From: JANMJD01 sp031371195
Lineage (GTDB): Bacteria; Actinomycetota; Acidimicrobiia; Acidimicrobiales; Ilumatobacteraceae
Length of the DNA: 23,836 bases
Direction: 5' to 3'
Assembly: GCA_031371195.1 (NCBI GenBank)
Contig: JANMJD010000069.1
Coordinates: 1-23,836 of the forward strand
This document shows positions 7,770 to 13,776 of the stretch, in pieces (position 1 is the stretch's first letter; each line of letters opens with the position of its first letter). The translations under genes were made by a program, and so were the position numbers. The notes under the pieces are model-generated. The model saw only the letters and a list, made by a program, of their open reading frames with translations, was not told where the DNA came from and searched no databases.

Positions 7770-9650
7770 ATGTCGGCTTCAATGCTGGGAGACATCGATC
7801 TCCATCTCATCGGCGAAGGTACGCATCGTCGCCTGTGGGAGGTCCTCGGCGCTCACGTCGTTGATCCCGACGAGCGCGAGCGCGGCGTTCGATTCGCGGT
7901 GTGGGCGCCCAATGCGCAGCGCATCACCGTGGTCGGCGACTGGAACTACTGGTCGGAAGGTGCTGACGAACTCGCTCCGCAAGCGAGCTCCGGGGTGTGG
8001 GCCGGAGTCGCGTCGTGGGCCCGGGCCGGACAGTCGTACAAGTTCGCCATCACCGGTCGCGATGGCGTGACCCGGATGAAGGCCGACCCGATGGCCCGCC
8101 AGGCCGAGTTGCCGCCCAAGAACGCCAGCGTCGTGCCTGAACCGCTCGATTTCGCCTGGTCGGACGAGTCGTGGGTGGAGCAGCGCGACGGCGGCGACGA
8201 CCGGCGCCCGGTGCGGGTCTACGAGGTGCACATCGGTTCGTGGCGCCCCGGCCTGGGCTATCGCGACCTCGCCGATCCGCTCGCCGATCACGTCCAGCGG
8301 CTCGGGTTCACCCACGTCGAGTTGCTGCCGGTCGCCGAGCATCCGTTCGGCGGCTCATGGGGCTACCAGGTGAGCGGGTACTACGCGCCGACGTCGCGTT
8401 ACGGCAGCCCCGACGATCTGCGCTGGTTCGTCGACCGGATGCACGCCCGGGGTATCGGCGTGCTGCTCGACTGGGTCCCCGCCCACTTCCCGAAGGACGA
8501 TTGGTCGCTGGCCAAGTTCGACGGCTCGGCGTTGTACGAGCACGCCGATCCCCGAATGGGCGAGCACCCCGATTGGGGCACGCATGTGTTCAACTACGGC
8601 CGTCATGAGGTGCGCAACTTCCTGATCGCCAACGCGCTGTACTGGCTCGAGGAGTTCCACATCGACGGATTGCGCGTCGATGCAGTGGCGTCGATGCTCT
8701 ATCTGGATTACTCGCGCCCGGCGGGTCAGTGGATCCCCAACCGGAACGGCGGACGCGAGAACCTCGACGCGATCGAGTTCCTCCGCACCCTCAACGCCGT
8801 CGTCTTCGGCCGTCACCCCGGGGTGATGATGATCGCCGAGGAGTCGACGTCGTGGCCGATGGTCACCCATCCGGTGCACCACGGCGGACTGGGGTTCAGT
8901 CACAAGTGGAACATGGGGTGGATGAACGACACGTTGGGCTACTTCGCCAACGACCCGGTCCATCGCCGTTGGCATCACCGTTCTCTGACCTTCGGCCTGC
9001 TCTATGCGTTCACCGAGCGGTTCGTGCTGCCGCTCAGCCACGACGAGGTCGTTCACGGCAAGGGTTCGCTGCTCGGCAAGATGGCCGGCGACGATTGGCA
9101 GCGCTTTGCCAATCTGCGGTCGATGTTCGGCTGGATGTGGGCGCTCCCCGGGGACAAGCTGCTGTTCATGGGATCGGAGCTGGCTCCGTGGACCGAGTGG
9201 AACGCCGAGGCCTCTCTGCCGTGGCATCTGGAAGAACACGCGTCGCATCGGGGCATGCTCGATCTGGTGACATCGCTCAGCGAAATCGCCGACGACTGGC
9301 CGGCCCTGTGGGACCAGGATGATGCGGCGAGCGGATTCCAGTGGCTCGATGCCGACGACGCCGATCACTCGATCTACTCGTTCATCCGCTGGTCACGATC
9401 GGGCGAGGCGGTGGTGTGCGTGGCGAACTTCACCCCGGTGCCGCGGCCCGGATACCGGGTTGGCCTGCCCCGCTCCGGGGCGTGGGAGTGGTTGCTCGAC
9501 ACCGACGGCGCCCGGTATTGGGGGAGCGGTTACCGGGGAAGCGATCAGACGGTGATCGTCGATGCCGATGCGTGGCAGGGTCAGCCGCAGTCGGCCGTCA
9601 TCGATCTGCCACCGTTGTCGGTGGTCTGGTTGGGTCGCCGTGCCGGCTGA
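7770..9650 (+). CDS. glgB: 1,4-alpha-glucan branching enzyme, GH13
   Basis: The 626-residue enzyme would cut alpha-1,4 chains and rejoin them through alpha-1,6 bonds. It has an N-terminal CBM48-like module (about 30-130; GVRFAVWAPNAQRITVVGDW), the GH13 barrel and a C-terminal beta domain. Branching-enzyme hallmarks are YEVHIGSWRP, GSWGYQVSGYYAPTSRYG, the nucleophile D304 in GLRVDAVASMLYLDYSR, the acid/base E357 in MIAEEST and D425 in LPLSHDEVVHGKGSL. An upstream in-frame start at 7692 would overlap the divergent glucosyltransferase and adds nothing conserved; ATG 7770 follows a -10 element by 7 nt. The N-terminus is shorter than that of four-domain enzymes such as E. coli GlgB, which carry an extra N1 module. 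It overlaps the next gene by 11 bp, indicating translational coupling. Confidence 0.95.
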   Translation: MSASMLGDIDLHLIGEGTHRRLWEVLGAHVVDPDERERGVRFAVWAPNAQRITVVGDWNYWSEGADELAPQASSGVWAGVASWARAGQSYKFAITGRDGVTRMKADPMARQAELPPKNASVVPEPLDFAWSDESWVEQRDGGDDRRPVRVYEVHIGSWRPGLGYRDLADPLADHVQRLGFTHVELLPVAEHPFGGSWGYQVSGYYAPTSRYGSPDDLRWFVDRMHARGIGVLLDWVPAHFPKDDWSLAKFDGSALYEHADPRMGEHPDWGTHVFNYGRHEVRNFLIANALYWLEEFHIDGLRVDAVASMLYLDYSRPAGQWIPNRNGGRENLDAIEFLRTLNAVVFGRHPGVMMIAEESTSWPMVTHPVHHGGLGFSHKWNMGWMNDTLGYFANDPVHRRWHHRSLTFGLLYAFTERFVLPLSHDEVVHGKGSLLGKMAGDDWQRFANLRSMFGWMWALPGDKLLFMGSELAPWTEWNAEASLPWHLEEHASHRGMLDLVTSLSEIADDWPALWDQDDAASGFQWLDADDADHSIYSFIRWSRSGEAVVCVANFTPVPRPGYRVGLPRSGAWEWLLDTDGARYWGSGYRGSDQTVIVDADAWQGQPQSAVIDLPPLSVVWLGRRAG

Positions 9651-11265
9651 CGCCATCGTGGTTCATGGCCACGTTTACCAACCGCCTCGCGCCGACCCTC
9701 GCAGCGGCGTGGTCCCGGTGGAGCCGACGGCCGCACCGTTCCACGACTGGAACGTCCGCATCACCCACGAGTGCTACCGGCCCAACGCCTTCGCCCGTAT
9801 TTTCGACGATCACGGTGGCATCACCCGGATCGTCAACAACTACGAGCGGATGAGCTTCGACCTCGGCCCGACGCTGACGCATTGGATGCTCGAACACGCC
9901 CCGGAGGTGCTCGCCCGGATCGTCGAGGGCGACCGCGTCGGTCGAACCGCGCTCGCCCACCCCTACCACCACACGATCCTGCCGCTGGCCGATCCCCGAG
10001 ATGCCCTGACCGAGCTGCGGTGGGGTGCGACGGAGTTCCGCCACCGGTTCGGCCGGGAGCCCGAGGGGGTTTGGCTGCCGGAGGCGGCGATCGATCCGGC
10101 CGTCGGAGCGATGCTCGTCGCCGAGGGCTACGAGTTCACGGTTCTGGCTCCTCATCAGGTCGAACATCATCCCGGTCCCGGTTGCTTCGGGCGAACCGCG
10201 GCCGGTTTGGGCGTCGTCGTCTACGACGGCTCGGTCAGCCACGATCTTGCCTTCGGCTCGCTGCTGTCGGATTCATCGGCGATCGTCGATCGGCTCTCGC
10301 GTGGGCTCGATGGGGGAGTGGCCGTGGCGGCGGTCGATGCCGAGACGTTCGGCCACCATCACCATTTCACCGAGCGGGGTGTCGCCCACGCCCTGTTCGA
10401 GCTGGCGCCTCGGCGAGGCCTGGCAACCGGGCCGTTGGGAGCCTTGTTCCGACAGGCGACACCGGTCGATGTCGGCGAGGTGACGGTCTCGTCATGGTCC
10501 TGTGCCCACGGGCTGGGCCGCTGGCGGGAGGACTGCGGCTGTTCGTCGGACGGAGGTCCGGGGTTTCACCAGGCCTGGCGCGGCCCCCTGCGCGCCGCGT
10601 TGGAGTTGCTGCGTGACCGGAGCAACGACGTTTTCGCCCGCCGCGGCGCAGCCGTCTTCCACGATGCCTGGGAAGCCCGCGATGCCTACGGCATGGTGCT
10701 GGCCGACTCGTCGTCATGGCCTGCGTTCGTGGAACGTCACGTCCGCCCGATGGAGTCGCACGAGGAGGCACAGATCCTGTTGGCGGCCCAGGAGGCGACG
10801 CTGGCGTCGTTCACGAGTTGTGCCTGGTTCTTCGCCGATCTCGCCCGCCGCGAGGTGGCGATCGTGCTACAGGAGGCCGTGCACGCCGCGTCGTTGCTCG
10901 CTCGACTCGGTGAGGTGTCCCCGCTCGACGAGGCCCGATCGATCCTGGCCACGGCCGTTTCGAACGACCCCACGCTGCCAACGGGCAACGAGGTCTGGGA
11001 GTGGGCACTGCACTCGGCACCGGTGGCCATGGCCGACCCGGTGACGCCTGCCCCGTTGCAGCAGCTGCTCGATCGGCTCGTCGACGAGGCGGCGGCGTCA
11101 CCGGAGTCGTCCGTTCAGGCGGTCGCCCTGATCGCCGCCACCGGGCCGGCCACCTCGCACCTCGACCTCACTCGCGCCCAGGAACTGGTCTACTCCCGGG
11201 TGCTCAACGGAGATCGGCCTACCGAAGACCTGTTGGCGGCGCTCGGTTTCGCCCAATCGGTGTAG
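9640..11265 (+). CDS. GH57 family protein with DUF3536-type C-terminal region
   Basis: The 541-residue protein opens with the GH57 region-1 signature VVHGHVYQPPR and contains HDWNVRITHECYRPNA, both typical of GH57 proteins that carry DUF3536. The probable nucleophile is E148 in GVWLPEAAID and the acid/base D233 in VDAETFGHHHHF. The DUF3536 part shows SWSCAHGLGRWREDCGC and TSCAWFF. GH57 enzymes act on alpha-glucans (amylase, 4-alpha-glucanotransferase, branching enzyme), but the activity of this subfamily is, to my knowledge, not settled. It appears shorter than the roughly 800-residue proteins usual for the subfamily. Start GTG 9640 is chosen because it is in frame immediately before the conserved IVVHGH segment and overlaps the glgB stop by 11 bp; the longer upstream extension is glgB antiframe. 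It is probably co-expressed with glgB and works on the same polymer. Confidence 0.85.
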   Translation: MPADAIVVHGHVYQPPRADPRSGVVPVEPTAAPFHDWNVRITHECYRPNAFARIFDDHGGITRIVNNYERMSFDLGPTLTHWMLEHAPEVLARIVEGDRVGRTALAHPYHHTILPLADPRDALTELRWGATEFRHRFGREPEGVWLPEAAIDPAVGAMLVAEGYEFTVLAPHQVEHHPGPGCFGRTAAGLGVVVYDGSVSHDLAFGSLLSDSSAIVDRLSRGLDGGVAVAAVDAETFGHHHHFTERGVAHALFELAPRRGLATGPLGALFRQATPVDVGEVTVSSWSCAHGLGRWREDCGCSSDGGPGFHQAWRGPLRAALELLRDRSNDVFARRGAAVFHDAWEARDAYGMVLADSSSWPAFVERHVRPMESHEEAQILLAAQEATLASFTSCAWFFADLARREVAIVLQEAVHAASLLARLGEVSPLDEARSILATAVSNDPTLPTGNEVWEWALHSAPVAMADPVTPAPLQQLLDRLVDEAAASPESSVQAVALIAATGPATSHLDLTRAQELVYSRVLNGDRPTEDLLAALGFAQSV

Positions 11266-11278
11266 CAGTCGGGCCCGA

Positions 11279-11294
11279 TCCCGGTCGTCCGGGA
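11279..11294 (+). terminator. Hairpin after the glgB-GH57 operon
   Basis: TCCCGG and CCGGGA flank a TCGT loop, 13 nt after the GH57 stop codon and 23 nt before the SDR start. The stem is perfect and GC-rich but no T-run follows, so termination is only suggested. It would separate the glucan operon from the oxidoreductase gene. Confidence 0.35.
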
Positions 11295-11317
11295 CCGACC
11301 TGCTAACAACGGCGGCA

Positions 11318-12109
11318 ATGAACGATTCGATGGCCCGACAGGTCGCACTCATCACGGGAGCGGGCAGCGAGTGGGGTATCGGGTTCGCGGCGGCCCGGCG
11401 GCTCGCCCGAGCCGGGGCAACGGTGGCGTTGGTGTCGACCAGCGACCGGATTCACCGGCGCGCCGATGAGCTCGTCGCAGAAGGGTTCACGGCGATCGGT
11501 TTGGTCGCCGATCTGACCGACGAGGAGCAGGTCGGCGACATGGTGGCCGTGGCAGTGGCCCGACTGGGTCCGATCGACGTGCTGGTGAACAACGCCGGGA
11601 TGGTGTCGGTGGCGGCCGGCAGCGATGCGCATGGACCGTTCGATGAGCTGACGTTGGCCCAGTGGAACGATGCAATGAGCCGCAATCTGTCGACTGCCTT
11701 TCTGGTCACCAAAGCGGTTCTGCCCTCGATGCGGCTGCGGCGATACGGCCGCATCGTCAACATCTCATCGGTATCCGGCCCGCTCGTCGTCTTCGACAAC
11801 GGTTCGCCGTACGCCGCGGCCAAGGCGGGAATGGTGGGAATGACCAGGGCGTTGGCGCTCGAAGTCGGTCACCTGGGGATCACTGCCAACGCTGTGGCCC
11901 CGGGGTGGATCAACACGGCCGCGGCGGTCGAGAAGGAACAGCGGGCGGGATATGCCACCCCGGCTGCGCGCCCGGGTACAGCCGACGAGGTGGCCGCCTG
12001 CGTGGAGTTCCTGGCAAGTCCGGGGGCGTCGTACGTGACGGGCACGATGTTGGTCGTCGACGGTGGCAACTCGTTGGTCGAAGACCTCAATCGGCGCCCG
12101 CCGGGCTGA
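11318..12109 (+). CDS. Short-chain dehydrogenase/reductase (SDR)
   Basis: The 263-residue protein is a classical SDR that would oxidise or reduce an alcohol/carbonyl substrate with NAD(P)(H). The Rossmann glycine motif TGAGSEWGIG is at 13-22, NNAG at 91-94, the structural N123, the catalytic serine region NISSVSG (149-154), and the YxxxK pair Y165/K169. DGGNSLVED near the C-terminus is typical of FabG-like SDRs. The glycine motif has an inserted Glu-Trp (GSEWGIG rather than GxxxGIG), seen in some SDR subgroups. The start may be ATG 11318 or the ATG four codons later; TAACAA lies 8 nt before 11318, a weaker -10 match. It follows the GH57 gene after 52 bp and meets the methyltransferase gene tail to tail with a 4-bp gap. 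The substrate is unknown. Confidence 0.88.
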   Translation: MNDSMARQVALITGAGSEWGIGFAAARRLARAGATVALVSTSDRIHRRADELVAEGFTAIGLVADLTDEEQVGDMVAVAVARLGPIDVLVNNAGMVSVAAGSDAHGPFDELTLAQWNDAMSRNLSTAFLVTKAVLPSMRLRRYGRIVNISSVSGPLVVFDNGSPYAAAKAGMVGMTRALALEVGHLGITANAVAPGWINTAAAVEKEQRAGYATPAARPGTADEVAACVEFLASPGASYVTGTMLVVDGGNSLVEDLNRRPPG

Positions 12110-12113
12110 CCGG

Positions 12114-12944
12114 CTACGCCAGGCGCTCGGCGGTGACCCGCGCCACCACCCGGTCGTGGCGATGGTCGACAATCTTGAGTCCGGTGGTCTCGATCTCGGC
12201 CATCGTCTGGTCGACGCCCGGGAACGAGATGCCCGACGGCGAAACCACACCCTGCAGGATGCGTCCGACGCGCGATCCCGCCTTCGTCAGCGACATCACG
12301 AAGAGGCGGCCGCCCGGTCGCAGGACACGGGCCGCCTCGGCCAACGCGGCACGCCGGTCGCCGATCTCGTTCAGCGAGCCACCGATGACCACCGCATCGG
12401 CGTGGCCATCGACCACCGGCAGATGTTGGGCCAGCGCTCGAACCGCGGCGACCTGGACACCGCTCATCGCACAGCGGTGCAGGACGCGACGCAGAAAGGC
12501 ACGGCTGTGATCGACGGCGATGACGCGGGCCCCGGCCTCGGCAAGGTGACGGGCATAAAGCCCTTCGGAACAGCCGACATCGACGATCGTCGCCCCGTGG
12601 ACGTCGCCCACCGCCTCGAGCATCTCATCGATCTCGTCCGAGACAGGGAAGGGTCGGCCCGACAGCAGCCCGAGCGAACGTTGCCGCCACACCGCCTCGT
12701 AGATCTCGGGGACCAGCGGTGCGACGTTGGTGATCTGCGCCAGGGTTCGGGCGACGTGCCGGCGGCCGATCGCCTGCCACACCCCGAGTTCGACGACCGA
12801 GGGATCCTGGCCGTTGAGCCCGGTCAGTCGCGCCGTCATCAGTCCGACGGCGGGCGCTCGCTCGACCGTCTGCGTCGTGTCGACGCGTAGTGGCGAAACG
12901 CCGGTCACCGGCGACCGAAAGTGATGTAGCAGCTGCTCGATCAA
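12114..12944 (-). CDS. Class I SAM-dependent methyltransferase
   Basis: The 276-residue protein has a type-11/UbiE-like methyltransferase fold starting near residue 95. The SAM-binding motif I is IVDVGCSEGLYARHL (about 120-134), the acidic ribose-binding residue is D145 in VIAVDHS, and the post-motif segment VLRPGGRLFVMSL is present. Residues 1-90 are an unassigned N-terminal region with no obvious motif. The start is taken as TTG 12944 (preceded by AGGG), with the nearest clear alternative an internal ATG at about residue 36. The gene is divergent from a TetR regulator 188 bp away, a usual arrangement for a regulator and its target. The acceptor could be a small molecule, lipid or sugar. A methyltransferase close to a GT4/GH57 glucan set recalls the mycobacterial methylglucose-polysaccharide locus, but this is only contextual. 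Confidence 0.82.
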   Translation of the reverse strand: MIEQLLHHFRSPVTGVSPLRVDTTQTVERAPAVGLMTARLTGLNGQDPSVVELGVWQAIGRRHVARTLAQITNVAPLVPEIYEAVWRQRSLGLLSGRPFPVSDEIDEMLEAVGDVHGATIVDVGCSEGLYARHLAEAGARVIAVDHSRAFLRRVLHRCAMSGVQVAAVRALAQHLPVVDGHADAVVIGGSLNEIGDRRAALAEAARVLRPGGRLFVMSLTKAGSRVGRILQGVVSPSGISFPGVDQTMAEIETTGLKIVDHRHDRVVARVTAERLA

Positions 12945-12976
12945 CCCTGTGCCCTTCCGCCTTCGACTTCACCTGG

Positions 12977-13005
12977 AGTATGACGCGATCACCCTCCGTC
13001 GGCAA
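12977..13005 (-). promoter_or_regulatory. Candidate -35/-10 promoter of the methyltransferase gene
   Basis: On the minus strand TTGCCG (13005-13000) and CATACT (12982-12977) are separated by exactly 17 bp. The predicted start near 12970 leaves a leader of about 26 nt before the TTG start. The match to consensus is moderate, and spacing is the main support. Confidence 0.4.
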
Positions 13006-13050
13006 AAGTCAGCACGTGCCGCAGTCGGACGCAGGCGTTCGGTCCGAGAT

Positions 13051-13079
13051 CTTGACACCACATAGAGTAACTCTTGACA
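13051..13079 (+). promoter_or_regulatory. CTTGACA direct repeats in an AT-rich spacer
   Basis: CTTGACA occurs at 13051-13057 and again at 13073-13079, 22 bp (about two helical turns) apart. Both look like ideal -35 hexamers, but neither has a good -10 at 16-18 bp on this strand. They may be binding half-sites, for the TetR protein encoded next to them or another regulator, or remnants of promoters. Confidence 0.35.
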
Positions 13080-13119
13080 AACAGAATGTAGCTAACCCTG
13101 CAATGAAGTCAAACTTTGT

Positions 13120-13138
13120 TAGATTGCACTCAATGCAA
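13120..13138 (+). promoter_or_regulatory. -10 element and overlapping palindrome at the TetR start
   Basis: TAGATT (13120-13125) is followed by 7 nt and ATG 13133, predicting a leaderless transcript. It overlaps a perfect inverted repeat, TTGCA-ctcaa-TGCAA (13124-13138), which covers the predicted transcription and translation start. A repressor bound there would block the gene, so autoregulation by the TetR product is a reasonable inference. Confidence 0.45.
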
Positions 13139-13714
13139 AATACACGCGAGCCAGGCGGGGCCGCGACTCGATCGAACGTTCGGGAACGAGCGATCGAGAT
13201 CGGTCTTGCGATCCTTGATGAAGAGGGCGCAGATGCGCTCACGTTGAAACGAATCGCCGAGGTGATCGGAGTACGACCTCCGGCCCTTCACTGGCACTTC
13301 CGAGACCGCCATGCGCTGATGGGTGAGATTCTCAAGGCGGCCCTCGACGACATCGACCTCGATGACGTCGGCCGCCCGTGGGAGACACAGGTCATCGGTC
13401 TGGCGACCGCCGTATTCGAACACATGCCCCCGGTCGCCGCGGCGGCCGGCGCGCTGGGGGCAGGCCCGATGCTCTCGTGGCCGGGCGTCGGGCGTGTCTC
13501 AGGTCTCTTGACCGCCGTGCTGGAGCACAGCGACCTCGACGAGATCGTTCAAGTGGACACCCACGATGCCGTGCTGGCGATCGTCGTCGGCTTCGGCTTG
13601 GGCGCGGTCGGACAGATCCGCCCCTCCGACCGGGCGATCATCGGTGCTCAGGTGGCCACTTCGGTGGCGATGGTGCTCGCCGGGGCCAAAGGTCGGCTCC
13701 CGGCGGCAGCTTGA
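13133..13714 (+). CDS. TetR/AcrR family transcriptional regulator
   Basis: The 193-residue protein has a TetR DNA-binding domain in the first ~65 residues: helix RERAIEIGLAILDEEG, then the helix-turn-helix LTLKRIAEVIGVRPPALHWHF, ending RDRHALMGEIL. The remainder is an all-helical ligand-binding and dimerisation region resembling the TetR C-terminal class by length and composition; its ligand is unknown. The frame is open upstream, with an ATG at 13103 as an alternative, but ATG 13133 is 7 nt after a TANNNT element and just before the conserved domain. It is divergent from the methyltransferase gene, its likeliest target, and probably represses itself through the palindrome at its start. The upstream 80 bp are markedly AT-rich compared with the rest of the window. 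Confidence 0.88.
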   Translation: MQNTREPGGAATRSNVRERAIEIGLAILDEEGADALTLKRIAEVIGVRPPALHWHFRDRHALMGEILKAALDDIDLDDVGRPWETQVIGLATAVFEHMPPVAAAAGALGAGPMLSWPGVGRVSGLLTAVLEHSDLDEIVQVDTHDAVLAIVVGFGLGAVGQIRPSDRAIIGAQVATSVAMVLAGAKGRLPAAA

Positions 13715-13733
13715 TCGTTTCTTCGTTCGGCCC

Positions 13734-13765
13734 GGGCTCGATTCGGCTTGGGCTCGACTCGGCCT
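13734..13765. repeat. 16-bp tandem repeat, two copies
   Basis: gggctcgattcggctt and gggctcgactcggcct lie head to tail and differ at two positions. They fill half of the 62-bp gap between the convergent TetR and CoxL-like genes. No terminator-like hairpin with a T-run was seen there. Confidence 0.7.
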
Positions 13766-13776
13766 TTGCGGCTTGA

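Noticed and set aside
13051..13079. The two TTGACA hexamers as ordinary -35 boxes
   Set aside because: No acceptable -10 lies 16-18 bp downstream of either; kept only as possible binding repeats.
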